Below, one piece after another: positions 26,001-35,060 of a stretch of 54,069 bases of DNA. Location of the stretch: the NCBI GenBank assembly GCA_027338645.1, contig DAHWSH010000007.1, forward strand, positions 1 to 54,069, read 5' to 3'. The stretch's first letter is position 1; each line of letters starts with the position of its first letter. The notes beneath the pieces are model-generated. The model was not told where the DNA came from, searched no databases, and saw only the letters and a list, made by a program, of their open reading frames with translations. The position numbers and the translations under genes are program-made. The DNA is from JAJZIH01 sp021785265. Its GTDB lineage: Bacteria > Pseudomonadota > Gammaproteobacteria > JAKAQQ01.

Positions 26001-26843
26001 ATGGGACACGGGCATACCTATGCGGCCAAGATCCCCGAGGCGGATGGCCGGATCCGTTACACCCCGGAGGAAGAGGCCATCTGGACACTCCTGTTCGCCC
26101 GTCAGATGGAGATTCTCCCAGGACGGGGCTGCCAGGAGTACTTGGATGCATTGGCTGCGGTCGGCCTTCCCCCCGATCACATCCCGCAGTGTCAGGATCT
26201 CACGGAACGCCTGCAGGACTTCACCGGGGTCACGATTGTTCCCGTCCCCGCCCTCATCTCCAATGAACGCTTCTTTGAACTCCTCGCCCAAGGGTCCTTT
26301 CCCTGCGCGACTTTCATCCGCACCCGGGACGAACTCGAGTACCTCGAGGAACCGGATGTGTTCCACGAGGTCTTCGGCCACGTTCCCCTGCTCTCCGACC
26401 GGCGTTTCGCCGATTTCGCCCGTGCCTATGGCCAGGCCGGTCTGTCCTGCCGGACGCCGGCTGAACAGGACATCCTGGCCCGGCTGTACTGGTTCACGAT
26501 CGAGTTCGGCCTGATCCGGACCGCTTCCGGCATCCGGACCTATGGCGCAGGCGTGATCTCCTCGATCGGCGAAACCGTCTACGCCACGGAAAGCCCCGCC
26601 CCGATCCGCTGTCCCTTTGATGCGCTCAAAACCCTGAGGACCCCCTACCGGATCGACGTTTTCCAGTCCCAGTACTTCGTGCTCGAGAGTTTCGACGAAC
26701 TGTTCCGTGTCGCACAAAGCGACATCATCGGACTCGTGCGCAAGGCCCAGTCACTCGGCGATCTCCCTGCTCCCGCCCCGGTCGCCCCCTCTTCCACCGG
26801 CTCGTCCATTCGCCAGGAGACCCTCCATGAACGACCTCAGTGA
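26001..26843 (+). CDS. phhA: Phenylalanine 4-monooxygenase
   Basis: PhhA hydroxylates phenylalanine to tyrosine with O2 and a reduced pterin at a mononuclear iron. The 280-residue, catalytic-domain-only bacterial form has the iron ligands His122 and His127 (DVFHEVFGHVPLL) and Glu168 (FTIEFGL), with the same spacing as in known bacterial enzymes. The start was chosen over an upstream in-frame ATG because GGGAGGT lies 6 bp before it and the upstream 41 codons have no family similarity. phhB overlaps its end by 17 bp. Confidence 0.95.
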   Translation: MGHGHTYAAKIPEADGRIRYTPEEEAIWTLLFARQMEILPGRGCQEYLDALAAVGLPPDHIPQCQDLTERLQDFTGVTIVPVPALISNERFFELLAQGSFPCATFIRTRDELEYLEEPDVFHEVFGHVPLLSDRRFADFARAYGQAGLSCRTPAEQDILARLYWFTIEFGLIRTASGIRTYGAGVISSIGETVYATESPAPIRCPFDALKTLRTPYRIDVFQSQYFVLESFDELFRVAQSDIIGLVRKAQSLGDLPAPAPVAPSSTGSSIRQETLHERPQ

Positions 26844-27162
26844 GAAACGCTGCCTGCCCTGCGAGGGCGGAGTTGCCCCCCTGACCCGCCCCGAAATCGA
26901 ACGCTACCTCAAGAAACTCCATCACAACTGGAAGGTCAACCCGGAAGCCACGGAGATCGAGCGCATCTACACCTTTTCCACTTTCCACGACACGATGGCG
27001 TTCGTGAACGCCGTCGCCTGGATCGCGCACCAGGAAAATCATCACCCCGATCTGGACGTGGGCTACAGCCGATGCCGGATCCGCTATTCGACCCATGCGA
27101 TCGGCGGGCTGTCTGAAAACGATTTCATCTGCGCCTCCAAGGTGGACCGGCTGGGCAGCTGA
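26827..27162 (+). CDS. phhB: 4a-hydroxytetrahydrobiopterin dehydratase
   Basis: PhhB (PCD/DCoH) dehydrates the 4a-hydroxypterin formed by PhhA so the pterin can be recycled. The 111-residue protein has the helical YTFSTFHDTMAFVNAVAWIA and the active-site HQENHHPDLDVGYSRCRI (H-H-P motif). It has a slightly longer N-terminus with a CLPCEGG pair common in proteobacterial versions. It overlaps phhA by 17 bp, confirming an operon. The gene ends 13 bp before the convergent ugd. Confidence 0.96.
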   Translation: MNDLSEKRCLPCEGGVAPLTRPEIERYLKKLHHNWKVNPEATEIERIYTFSTFHDTMAFVNAVAWIAHQENHHPDLDVGYSRCRIRYSTHAIGGLSENDFICASKVDRLGS

Positions 27163-27175
27163 CCAGAGCCTCCGC

Positions 27176-28510
27176 TCAAGCCGGCGGCAAGCGGCCGATC
27201 CCGTAGTAACGGAAGCCCGCGCGGGCCATGCGGAGGGGATCGTAAAGGTTGCGCCCATCGAAGACGACCGGTGCGGCGAGCAGGCGATGGAGTTGGTCGA
27301 GATCGGGGCTGCGGTAGACGGGCCACTCGGTCACGAGAACCAGGGCATCGGCACCCTGGGCCGCCTCGAACGGGGTCCCGCACCAGTGCAGACCCGACGT
27401 CCGACTGAAACGTTGCCGGGCCCGGTCCATGGCCGCGGGGTCGTGCACGCGCAGTCGGGCTCCGGCCTCGAGCAGGCGGTCGATCAGAACCAGACTCGGC
27501 GCCTCCCGAAGGTCGTCCGTCTGAGGCTTGTAGGACAGACCCCAGAGGGCGAGTGTCCGGCCCGCAAGCCCGGATACCCCAAAATGCGCCTGGATCTTGC
27601 GGAACAGGATTTCCTTCTGATCTTGGTTGCGTCGTTCCACGGCATCGACGATCCAGGGATCGAGCCCCTTCTTCCGCATGAGATGGCCGAGCGCGCGGAC
27701 ATCCTTCGGAAAGCAGGAACCCCCATAGCCGGCTCCCGCGTAGAGGAAGTGATGGCCGATGCGGGGATCGCCCCCCATGCCCTGACGCACGAGTTCGATG
27801 TCGGCACCGACGGCATCGGCCAGTCCGGCCATTTCGTTCATGAAGCTGATCTTGGTGGCCAAAAACGCGTTGGCGGCGTACTTGGTGAGTTCCGAGGAGG
27901 TGATATCCATGCAGAGCAAGCGGTCATGGTTGCGGTTGAACGGGCCATAGGCCTCCCGGAGCAGTTCCCGTGCCCGCATTCCTCCGGTACCGATCAGGAT
28001 CCGGTCCGGTCGCATGAAGTCGGCCACGGCCGCACCTTCCTTCAGGAACTCGGGATTCGATGCGACATCGAACTCCGCGGGGCACCCCCGCCGGTCCAGG
28101 GCGGCACGGATCACCGCCTGCACCTGGGCGGTGGTCCCGACCGGCACGGTGGATTTCGTGATGACCACGCGATAGTCCGAAAGATGGCGGCCGATGGTTT
28201 CCGCCACCTCCAGGACATGACGCACGTCGGCCCCCCCATCGGCTCCCGGCGGAGTCCCAACGGCGATGAAGAGCAGGAGGCCGTGGGCCACACCCGCTGC
28301 CCCGTCTGTCTCAAAACGGAGCTGACCGCGCTCGAGATTATTGCGGACGAGCACCTCGAGTCCCGGTTCATAGATCGGGATCTCGCCCCGCCGGAGCCGC
28401 TCGATCTTGTCCGGATCCACGTCGATGCAGAGCACCTCGTGTCCGTTCTCGGCAAAACAGGCGCCGGTGACCAGACCGACATATCCGGTTCCGAAAATCG
28501 TAATCCGCAT
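27176..28510 (-). CDS. ugd: UDP-glucose 6-dehydrogenase
   Basis: Ugd oxidises UDP-glucose twice with NAD+ to UDP-glucuronate, a precursor of capsule, exopolysaccharide and L-Ara4N. The 444-residue protein has the Rossmann FGTGYVGLVTGACFAENGH at the N-terminus, the SNPEFLKEGAAVADF segment, and the catalytic Cys266 in YGGSCFPKD. Length is normal. A GAGGAG ribosome binding site precedes the ATG. It lies 42 bp after the outer-membrane barrel gene and may be read from the same transcript. Confidence 0.96.
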   Translation of the reverse strand: MRITIFGTGYVGLVTGACFAENGHEVLCIDVDPDKIERLRRGEIPIYEPGLEVLVRNNLERGQLRFETDGAAGVAHGLLLFIAVGTPPGADGGADVRHVLEVAETIGRHLSDYRVVITKSTVPVGTTAQVQAVIRAALDRRGCPAEFDVASNPEFLKEGAAVADFMRPDRILIGTGGMRARELLREAYGPFNRNHDRLLCMDITSSELTKYAANAFLATKISFMNEMAGLADAVGADIELVRQGMGGDPRIGHHFLYAGAGYGGSCFPKDVRALGHLMRKKGLDPWIVDAVERRNQDQKEILFRKIQAHFGVSGLAGRTLALWGLSYKPQTDDLREAPSLVLIDRLLEAGARLRVHDPAAMDRARQRFSRTSGLHWCGTPFEAAQGADALVLVTEWPVYRSPDLDQLHRLLAAPVVFDGRNLYDPLRMARAGFRYYGIGRLPPA

Positions 28511-28552
28511 CAGTGGGAACTCCTCATGGAATGACGGCTCGACGGTCCCGGA

Positions 28553-29164
28553 TCAGAAGAAGCAGCGCAACCGGAACACGAGTGCGTTCACATCCGAGTT
28601 GTGATCGTAATCGGTGGCGAGCTGGAACGGGCCGACATTGACGCCGAAGCCCAAAAAGGCCCCGAGCCGCCGCGACCCGAAGTGCTGGTTGATCTCGCCA
28701 TAGACTCCGAAGTCGAGTTCGAGGTATTGCTCGATGTTCTGCCGGATGCCGTAACTCATTTTCCAGTAGTCGTCGACCCGGGCGAGGCCCGGGGGATGCA
28801 GGGTCGAGCGGACGAACTCCGCCGAAAGGTAGGCGGAAGCCTGGCCTGTCGGGTCGGTGGCATAGCCCACTCCGAGTGCCGCCCGATGCTCCAGCGTGTC
28901 CGTCCCCAGGACCTCGAGCCGGCGGTAGGAGGCCATCAGAAACCCGTGCTGGGTGAAGGCCCAATCCAGCTTGACGCCGGGACCCCTGAGCTCATGGCCG
29001 AAATACTTCGAGTAACCGCCCATGTAGTCACTCAGGCTGAGATAGGTCTGCCCCAGGTTGGGCGCCGCTCCCGGGATCACCGCGGTGGCGGCCCGCACCC
29101 GCGGGAGTGCACAGACCAAGAGGCAGAAGACCGGCAGGAGGAAGTGTCTTCGAATGCGGTTCAT
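28553..29164 (-). CDS. Predicted outer-membrane beta-barrel protein, function unknown
   Basis: The 203-residue product has a signal peptide (FLLPVFCLLVCALPRVRA) and then alternating polar/hydrophobic strands rich in Gly and aromatics. It ends in FRLRCFF with the terminal Phe typical of outer-membrane barrels recognised by the Bam complex. About eight strands are suggested. I considered PagL (lipid A deacylase) and YfaZ-like proteins, but see no diagnostic catalytic His/Ser pair or family signature. The ATG overlaps the antiporter stop by 4 bp, so the two are translationally coupled; ugd follows. A coupled role of envelope and ion homeostasis is only a guess. Confidence 0.7.
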   Translation of the reverse strand: MNRIRRHFLLPVFCLLVCALPRVRAATAVIPGAAPNLGQTYLSLSDYMGGYSKYFGHELRGPGVKLDWAFTQHGFLMASYRRLEVLGTDTLEHRAALGVGYATDPTGQASAYLSAEFVRSTLHPPGLARVDDYWKMSYGIRQNIEQYLELDFGVYGEINQHFGSRRLGAFLGFGVNVGPFQLATDYDHNSDVNALVFRLRCFF

Positions 29165-30399
29165 GAGCGAATCTCCGCGGGATCGGGAGGAGGCGGGGAG
29201 GTGAGGTGAAGCCGGCGGGCCCAGGGAGCCGACGTGGGAACCTGGATGACCACGGTGAGGATGATGACGGCGAAAACGGCAGCCGACATCCGTGAGGCAT
29301 GGGGCAGTCCCGAGGCCAGCCACAGCCCGGCCAAAGCCGCCGGCACCACTCCGGTCTCGCGGACCCAGCTCAAAAACCAAAGCTCCCGTGCACGCCAGCG
29401 GGCGTAGGGATCCCAGGCGGCGGTCAGCCAGACGACCATCGGACGGATCAGGAACATGAGGAGGAGGCCCAACAGGAGGAAGGCGGTGGCATGGATCCAG
29501 AACTCGGGCAGAAGCGTGCTGGCCAGTGCCCCCAAGAGAATGAAAAGGGTCAGGCGAACCACCGTGAGGGTGGTCGTCCCGAAATGCTCCATCTCTTCCT
29601 GATGCGGGCTTTTCCGGCTCCCCCCCGGTCCGGAAAGCACACCAGCCACGAACACGGCGAGGAAGCCGCTGCCCGAAAACTCGTGAGCACTCTCAAAAGC
29701 CGCGAGTGCGGCCACAAAGCCCAAGAGCACGGCGTAGCGGGACAGAAACCCGAAGCGTTCATGGGTGACCAGGAAACGGAACAAGAGCCCGGCCACGATG
29801 CCGGCACCCAGGCCGACGCCGAACTGGGTGGTGAGAAAGAGGAGACCTCCGCCCCATGTGGGGGTCGGGGAGGCCAATAGGTGCATGCCCTCGAAAACCA
29901 GAAGGGCCGAAAAGACATCATTCAGGGCCGCCTCGGCCACGAGGGTTTCGCGCAGGATCGCGGGCAGTCGCAGACGGTCGGCCAGGGGGATCAGGACTGC
30001 CGGATCCGTCGAGGCCAGGGCGCCGCCCAGGATGAGGCTCAAGGGCCAGCCGAGGTGCCACCAGGCCTGGCTCCAGGCCGCGATGAGCAGGGCCGTGATC
30101 AACACACCCACTGTGGCGAGCATCAGGACGCTCACACCGACCCGCCGAAGAATCGGCATCCGCAAGGTCCGTCCACCCTCGTAAAGAACCAGGCAGACCC
30201 CGAGGATAAAAAAATCCCGGACCCAGGACAGGTGGGCCGCCGGATTCACGAAACCGAGAAGGCGGGGACCGATCAGCACGCCGCCCACGAGGCTCGCCAC
30301 GACTTCAGGTATATGGAGCCACTCGGTGGTCGCCAGGGCGGCGATGGCGACGCACAGCACGGCCGCCGTCGCGGCTAGGAGCCCGGTCGATCCCGTCAC
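29161..30399 (-). CDS. CPA1-type cation:proton antiporter (NhaP-like)
   Basis: The 412-residue polytopic protein has about twelve transmembrane helices and the CPA1 motifs ALASTDPAVLIPL (transport-site Asp) and ESxxND-like EAALNDVFSALLVF, with the EFSGSGFLAVFVAGVL helix downstream. These exchangers move Na+ or K+ against H+ across the inner membrane; the ion cannot be told from sequence. There is no C-terminal TrkA/RCK domain. The GTG start at 30399 overlaps the dnaQ stop as GTGA. The upstream in-frame extension to 30453 lies inside dnaQ. Confidence 0.86.
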   Translation of the reverse strand: MTGSTGLLAATAAVLCVAIAALATTEWLHIPEVVASLVGGVLIGPRLLGFVNPAAHLSWVRDFFILGVCLVLYEGGRTLRMPILRRVGVSVLMLATVGVLITALLIAAWSQAWWHLGWPLSLILGGALASTDPAVLIPLADRLRLPAILRETLVAEAALNDVFSALLVFEGMHLLASPTPTWGGGLLFLTTQFGVGLGAGIVAGLLFRFLVTHERFGFLSRYAVLLGFVAALAAFESAHEFSGSGFLAVFVAGVLSGPGGSRKSPHQEEMEHFGTTTLTVVRLTLFILLGALASTLLPEFWIHATAFLLLGLLLMFLIRPMVVWLTAAWDPYARWRARELWFLSWVRETGVVPAALAGLWLASGLPHASRMSAAVFAVIILTVVIQVPTSAPWARRLHLTSPPPPDPAEIRS

Positions 30400-31127
30400 G
30401 GTTCCGCCCGCTCCGGATCGAGATCCGAACGCCAGACCAGCCGCCCTCCGCACTGTTGGTCGATGCGTGCCAGAAAGGCACGGTGCCGACTCCAGTCGTC
30501 AGGATCCACCCTCACCCGGGCCGTGGGTCGAGGGGCGCCGGTGGTCGATCCTCCCGCCCGGGGATCGGTGGGAAGGTCCGAAATCTCGGTTCCGAAACCG
30601 AGTGCCGCCTGGCCTCTCGTCATGGCCCGGTAGACCTCGGCCAAAAGGTACGCATCCAGGCGGGCCCCATGATGCCGCCGGTTCGACGTGTCGACGCCGA
30701 AACGTTGGCAGAGGGCCTCGAGGCTATTGTTCTGTCCCGGGTACTGGCGCCGGGCGAGAGGGAGCGTGTCCAAAATGGAGCAATGGTTCTCGAGGGACGT
30801 CACACGGGCGCCGATCCGCCTGAGCTCGTGGTTCAAGAAGGCCAGATCGAATGGGGCATTGTGGATGATGATCTGGCTCCCGTCCACGAAATCCAGAAAG
30901 GCCTCGGCGATCTCGGCAAAACCGGGCTTGCCCTCGAGATCTTGATTGCGCAAGCCATGAACCGCCGTAGCGCCCGGGTCAATGGGTCGACCCGGATCCA
31001 GGTAGTGCCAGAAGTCGCGGCCCGTGGGGCGACGGTTGGCGAGTTCAATCGCCGCGATCTCGATGATGCGGTGATCCTCGTCCGGCAGGAGTCCGGTGGT
31101 TTCCGTATCGAGAACGATCTGCCGCAT
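30396..31127 (-). CDS. dnaQ: DNA polymerase III epsilon subunit (proofreading exonuclease)
   Basis: DnaQ is the 3'-5' exonuclease of the replicative polymerase. The 243-residue protein starts MRQIVLDTETTG (Exo I, Asp/Glu metal ligands), has IIHNAPFDLAFLNHEL (Exo II), and HGARLDAYLLAEVY (Exo III, H-x4-D), followed by a linker and a C-terminal segment that would bind the alpha subunit. It lies 4 bp after rnhA, the reverse of the divergent rnhA/dnaQ arrangement of E. coli. Confidence 0.95.
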   Translation of the reverse strand: MRQIVLDTETTGLLPDEDHRIIEIAAIELANRRPTGRDFWHYLDPGRPIDPGATAVHGLRNQDLEGKPGFAEIAEAFLDFVDGSQIIIHNAPFDLAFLNHELRRIGARVTSLENHCSILDTLPLARRQYPGQNNSLEALCQRFGVDTSNRRHHGARLDAYLLAEVYRAMTRGQAALGFGTEISDLPTDPRAGGSTTGAPRPTARVRVDPDDWSRHRAFLARIDQQCGGRLVWRSDLDPERAEP

Positions 31128-31131
31128 CGCA

Positions 31132-31593
31132 TCAACTCCGGGCGGGTGGACTTCCCGATCCCGCGATAGCAGACCGAGCCAGCCGGTCCACGCGCTCATT
31201 GTAGCCGATGCCGTCATGTCCTCGGACCCATTGCCAGTCAATCGGCCGGTTCCCGAGCAGTCCTTCAAGATGCTCCCAGAGATCACGGTTGCGGACCGCG
31301 CTTCCCGACGCCGTCCGCCAGCCACGCCGCTTCCAGTCGCCGAGCCAGCGGGTCACGCCATCACGGACATAGCGGGAGTCGGTATAAAGAACCACCGGGA
31401 CCGATCCCTTGAGCGCAGACAACCCGGCGATCACCGCCGCGAGCTCCATGCGGTTGTTCGTGGTCAAGACCTCATGGCCGGTGAGGATCCGCTCGTGATC
31501 CCGCCACCGGAGCAAAGCCGCCCACCCTCCCGGGCCCGGATTCCCGCTGCAGGCGCCATCGGTCCAGATCTCGACCTGACCGTCCCCGACCAT
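31132..31593 (-). CDS. rnhA: Ribonuclease HI
   Basis: RNase HI degrades the RNA of RNA-DNA hybrids, for example R-loops and primers. The 153-residue protein has all four catalytic acids: Asp in EIWTDGACSGNPGPGG, Glu in NNRMELAAVI, Asp in LYTDSRYV and Asp in ERVDRLA, plus the basic handle KRRGWRTASG. The ATG shares a base with the methyltransferase stop (TGATG). Confidence 0.96.
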   Translation of the reverse strand: MVGDGQVEIWTDGACSGNPGPGGWAALLRWRDHERILTGHEVLTTNNRMELAAVIAGLSALKGSVPVVLYTDSRYVRDGVTRWLGDWKRRGWRTASGSAVRNRDLWEHLEGLLGNRPIDWQWVRGHDGIGYNERVDRLARSAIAGSGSPPARS

Positions 31594-32222
31594 CAGGCCA
31601 CCCGGCGCAGAGGCCACGACAGGCGATTCGGCGAAAGATGCGGCCAATCCCTTCCGGCCGGATTGAGGAGAAAACCCGGCGGCATCCGACTCCGCAGCTC
31701 GGCCGTGAGGAGGGGTAGTCCCCAACCTCTGCCCGAAGCCGTCCGGGCGGGCGCCCGTTGTTTTTCAAAACCCAGCCGGGTGAGCCCGGCGCCCACTCCG
31801 CGCGGGGTCCGAGGCGGAAACCGGAGACCGGGATCCACAAGGTGGCAAAGCCGGCCCCCGAGCAGGCGGAACCCCACGATCAAAAGCAATCCGTCCGGCC
31901 CAAGCACCCGATCGGTTTCCGCGAGCAGGCTTTCCGGCAGGGGCCAGCATTCATGGGCATGCCGCCAGAGGACGACATCGACGCCGCCCGTGGCGTAGGG
32001 CCAGGCCCGACTGGTGCCCCGGCACCCGTCCGGCCAGCACAGGGGTGGCAGAACCAGAACCTCCGGCAAGGGCAGAACCGGCAGGGGTCTTGTGGGCCAG
32101 GCATCGATCACGAGGGCGGTGCGGCCATGCAGGCCGTGGGCAAAGCGTTCGATGAGCCTGCTCTCGTGAGTCGCAAAGCACTGATCAAGGTCCAACGACC
32201 CTCCTCCGCCGGTCGGCACCAC
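31593..32222 (-). CDS. Predicted class I methyltransferase (YafS position and fold)
   Basis: The 209-residue product occupies the place of E. coli yafS, between gloB and rnhA. It has methyltransferase-like features in the middle (GGVDVVLWRHAHECWP, then a DRVLGPDGLLLIVGF strand), but the usual glycine-rich SAM loop is replaced by ALVIDAWPTRPLPVLP, so SAM binding is unproven. The start is uncertain: a GTG at 32222 is used, which avoids overlap with divergent gloB; an in-frame ATG at 32261 would overlap gloB by 2 bp. Confidence 0.7.
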   Translation of the reverse strand: MVPTGGGGSLDLDQCFATHESRLIERFAHGLHGRTALVIDAWPTRPLPVLPLPEVLVLPPLCWPDGCRGTSRAWPYATGGVDVVLWRHAHECWPLPESLLAETDRVLGPDGLLLIVGFRLLGGRLCHLVDPGLRFPPRTPRGVGAGLTRLGFEKQRAPARTASGRGWGLPLLTAELRSRMPPGFLLNPAGRDWPHLSPNRLSWPLRRVA

Positions 32223-32259
32223 CCGAGGAAACTGATCTGGATCTGGTAGGATCGGGCCC

Positions 32260-33051
32260 ATGATCGAGGTTACGGCGCTCCCGGCGCTCCGGGACAACTA
32301 TATCTGGTTCATGGCCAACGGCCGCGAAGCCGTCGTGGTCGATCCGGGAGAGCCCGAACCGGTCCGTCGTCATCTCGAGCACGGTCATTACCATCTCAAG
32401 GCCATTCTGCTGACCCACCACCATGGCGATCATACCGGGGGCGTCGAGGAACTGCTAGCCTCGAGCGCTGGCCGGACCCCAACCGTCTATGGTCCCCACG
32501 GGCTTCTTCCACACCTTCCCCTCCGGAGGGTCGGAGAAGACGATGCGATCAGGCTTTGGCCCGAACTCGAACTCGCGGTACTGGCTGTTCCCGGCCATAC
32601 CCTCGACCATTTGGCCTACTGGGGAGGCGGCCTCCTCTTCCCGGGCGATACCCTTTTCAGCGCCGGCTGCGGGCGCCTCTTCGAGGGCAAAGCCGGGCAA
32701 CTCTTCGATTCGGTCGAGCGCTTGGGGCGCCTCCCGGGGGCCACCCGGGTCTACCCGGGGCACGAATACACCCTCGCCAACCTCGCCTTTGCCGCGGGGC
32801 TTGAACCGGATAACGCCTTGATTGCACAATATGCAAGCCTGGCCACAAGCGCACGAATGAACCAGCAACCGACCCTGCCGACCTCAATCCAACGGGAACA
32901 CGACGTCAATCCCTTCCTGAGGACACGCGAGGCGGCGGTACACGCTGCGGCCGAGCGTCATGCCGGAGGGGTTCTCGATGGACCGTCCGCGGTTTTCACG
33001 ATCCTGAGAAAATGGAAGGATAACTTCACCATGAACCAGCTCCCGGCATGA
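32260..33051 (+). CDS. gloB: Hydroxyacylglutathione hydrolase (glyoxalase II)
   Basis: GloB hydrolyses S-lactoylglutathione to D-lactate and glutathione in methylglyoxal detoxification. The 263-residue metallo-beta-lactamase-fold protein has the metal motif THHHGDHTGG, VPGHTLDHLAYWG, FPGDTLFSAGCGRLFEG, and YPGHEYTLANL, then the C-terminal glutathione-binding helices. It opens IEVTALPALRDNYIW, typical of GloB. It overlaps mltD by 4 bp (ATGA); the gloB-mltD pair is ancestral in this lineage. Confidence 0.96.
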   Translation: MIEVTALPALRDNYIWFMANGREAVVVDPGEPEPVRRHLEHGHYHLKAILLTHHHGDHTGGVEELLASSAGRTPTVYGPHGLLPHLPLRRVGEDDAIRLWPELELAVLAVPGHTLDHLAYWGGGLLFPGDTLFSAGCGRLFEGKAGQLFDSVERLGRLPGATRVYPGHEYTLANLAFAAGLEPDNALIAQYASLATSARMNQQPTLPTSIQREHDVNPFLRTREAAVHAAAERHAGGVLDGPSAVFTILRKWKDNFTMNQLPA

Positions 33052-35045
33052 AACGCCGCCTCATCCTGATCCTTGCGGCCTTGGGCCTGGCTCTCGACGG
33101 ATGCGCCCTCGTCCCCGGCCTCTCCTCCTCCCAAAGCCACCCGCCGGTGGTCCACCGGCTCACCGCCCCGGTCTCCCAAAGTCTTTCGGGACTACCGCCG
33201 GGAGGCCCCAAGCCACCCGACTATCCCTCAGGCCCCCCCCTCGTTCACTGGAAAGATCTGGTCTTCAAGCCGCGCCCGGGGATCCGGAACCTCTGGCAGG
33301 TCATCCGCAGCGGTTTCCGCTTACCGGATCTCATGAATGAGCGGGTCCGTGCCGAGCTCAACTGGTACGCCCATCATCCGGGCTACATGGAACGGACCGC
33401 AACCCGCGCGAAACCCTACCTCTACTACATCGTGAAAGCCATTCAGAAACGGCACATGCCGACCGATATCGCGCTTTTGCCGTTCATCGAGAGCGCCTAC
33501 GACCCCTATGCGGATTCGGGGGCCCAAGCCGTGGGCCTCTGGCAGTTCATCCCGAGCACGGCCCGACATTTCGGTATCCGTATCAATTGGTGGTTCGATG
33601 GCAGGCGGGATCTCGTGGAATCGACCCGTTCGGCTCTGGATGACCTCTCCGATCTGCATGCCCAGTTCGGCAGCTGGCTATTGGCACTCGCCGCCTACAA
33701 TTCGGGGGCGGGCACGGTCGAATATGCCATCCAGGAGAACCAGCGGCTGGGACGGCCCACCCACTTCTGGAACCTCAATCTGCCCAACGCCACCGAGGCC
33801 TACGTCCCTCAACTGCTCGCGGTCCGGGACATCATCGCGCATCCTCACCGCTATGGCGTGAAACTGCCCAAAATCCCCGACCTCCCCTACCTCAGCGTGG
33901 TCAAGCTCAAGGGGCAGATCGACCTGGGCCTCGCGGCCCGCCTGCTCGGCATGAGCCTGCACAAGCTCTACCTGCTCAACCCGGGCTTCAATCGCTGGGC
34001 CACGGATCCCATGGGACCCAACCGGCTGCTCGTGCCGCAGGATCGCCTGGCCCGTTTCCTGGCCGGCCTGCATCGGCTCGGCACCCGGCAGCTCGTGGCC
34101 TGGGTCCCGTACCGGGTGGAACCCGGCAACACCCTGTCCGGACTCGCCCTACAGTTCGGAACGACCATCCACCAGTTACGTGTCAAGAACCAACTCGACT
34201 CCAACGTGATCGTGGCGGGACGGCGCATCCTCGTCCCTTCCTCGATGAACCATCTTTCCCAGTACGTCCCCTTCGGCGCACCGACTGGACAGCCGACGTC
34301 CGTGGCCATGATCCCCACGAGCGGAAGCGAATATACGGTCCAGCCGGGCGATTCGCTCTGGACGATCGCCCAGCGATACCACGTCTCGGTCACGAACCTC
34401 GCGCGCTGGAACCACCTCAATCCCGCAGGATGGATCCGGCCCGGCGAGCACCTGGAGCTTCCCGGCGCTGTGGCATCCGATCCCGCCGCAGTCCCGGCCG
34501 GGGGCTACTACACGGTTGCGCCCGGGGATTCACTGTGGACGATCGCCAACCGCTTCGGTGTCCCGATGGCCGCAATCGCCCGCTGGAACCATCTGTCCTC
34601 AGCTTCCATCCTGCAGCCCGGAGAACGCCTCCGGCTCGGCGGGACGGTGCCGCCGGCCCCGACGTCGGGGATCGTGAGCCGTGCCGTGACCTACACGGTT
34701 GCGCCCGGGGATTCACTGTGGACGATCGCGGAGCGCTATAACGTCCCGGTCGCCTCCCTGGCCCGATGGAACCACCTGGCACCGGGTGGCTTCCTGCACC
34801 CGGGGCAACGCCTCGTTCTTGAATCCAATGCAAGCCCGGCTCCGGTGGCCCAGACGGGCGACGCCCTGCTACGACGCGTCACCTATACCGTGCGGCCCGG
34901 CGATTCCCTGTCCCAGATTTCCGCACACTTCAATGTCACGACCGCGGAGCTCAGCAGTTGGAACCACGTCTCTCCCGGCCAGTTCATCTATCCGGGTGAG
35001 CAACTCACGGTCTATGTCCAACAGCCCGCCGGGAGTGGCGGCTAA
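33048..35045 (+). CDS. mltD: Membrane-bound lytic transglycosylase D with five LysM domains
   Basis: MltD is an outer-membrane lipoprotein that cleaves glycan strands. The 665-residue protein has a lipobox ending at Cys19 (ALDGC), then the SLT domain with catalytic Glu148 (LPFIESAYDP), GLWQFIPSTARHFG and AYNSGAGTVEYA. Five LysM peptidoglycan-binding repeats begin near residues 355, 429, 488, 549 and 613. E. coli MltD has fewer, so this is an expanded form. Repeats 3 and 4 share an identical 39-bp DNA block, a sign of recent duplication or gene conversion. Linkers are Pro/Ala/Ser-rich. Confidence 0.95.
   Translation: MKRRLILILAALGLALDGCALVPGLSSSQSHPPVVHRLTAPVSQSLSGLPPGGPKPPDYPSGPPLVHWKDLVFKPRPGIRNLWQVIRSGFRLPDLMNERVRAELNWYAHHPGYMERTATRAKPYLYYIVKAIQKRHMPTDIALLPFIESAYDPYADSGAQAVGLWQFIPSTARHFGIRINWWFDGRRDLVESTRSALDDLSDLHAQFGSWLLALAAYNSGAGTVEYAIQENQRLGRPTHFWNLNLPNATEAYVPQLLAVRDIIAHPHRYGVKLPKIPDLPYLSVVKLKGQIDLGLAARLLGMSLHKLYLLNPGFNRWATDPMGPNRLLVPQDRLARFLAGLHRLGTRQLVAWVPYRVEPGNTLSGLALQFGTTIHQLRVKNQLDSNVIVAGRRILVPSSMNHLSQYVPFGAPTGQPTSVAMIPTSGSEYTVQPGDSLWTIAQRYHVSVTNLARWNHLNPAGWIRPGEHLELPGAVASDPAAVPAGGYYTVAPGDSLWTIANRFGVPMAAIARWNHLSSASILQPGERLRLGGTVPPAPTSGIVSRAVTYTVAPGDSLWTIAERYNVPVASLARWNHLAPGGFLHPGQRLVLESNASPAPVAQTGDALLRRVTYTVRPGDSLSQISAHFNVTTAELSSWNHVSPGQFIYPGEQLTVYVQQPAGSGG
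34508..34729 (+). repeat. Exact 39-bp direct repeat inside mltD (34508-34546 and 34691-34729)
   Basis: The two copies start CTACACGGTTGCGCCCGG and end GACGATCGC, identical over 39 bases, 183 bp (61 codons) apart and in frame. They encode YTVAPGDSLWTIA of LysM repeats 3 and 4. The other LysM repeats encode nearly the same residues with different codons, so amino-acid selection alone does not explain the identity. Confidence 0.9.
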
Positions 35046-35060
35046 CCTCGCCGGAGCGGA

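Noticed and set aside
28553..29164. PagL (lipid A 3-O-deacylase) identity for the barrel protein
   Set aside because: Length and barrel look fit, but I could not place the catalytic His-Ser pair or the family signature, so it is left as unknown.
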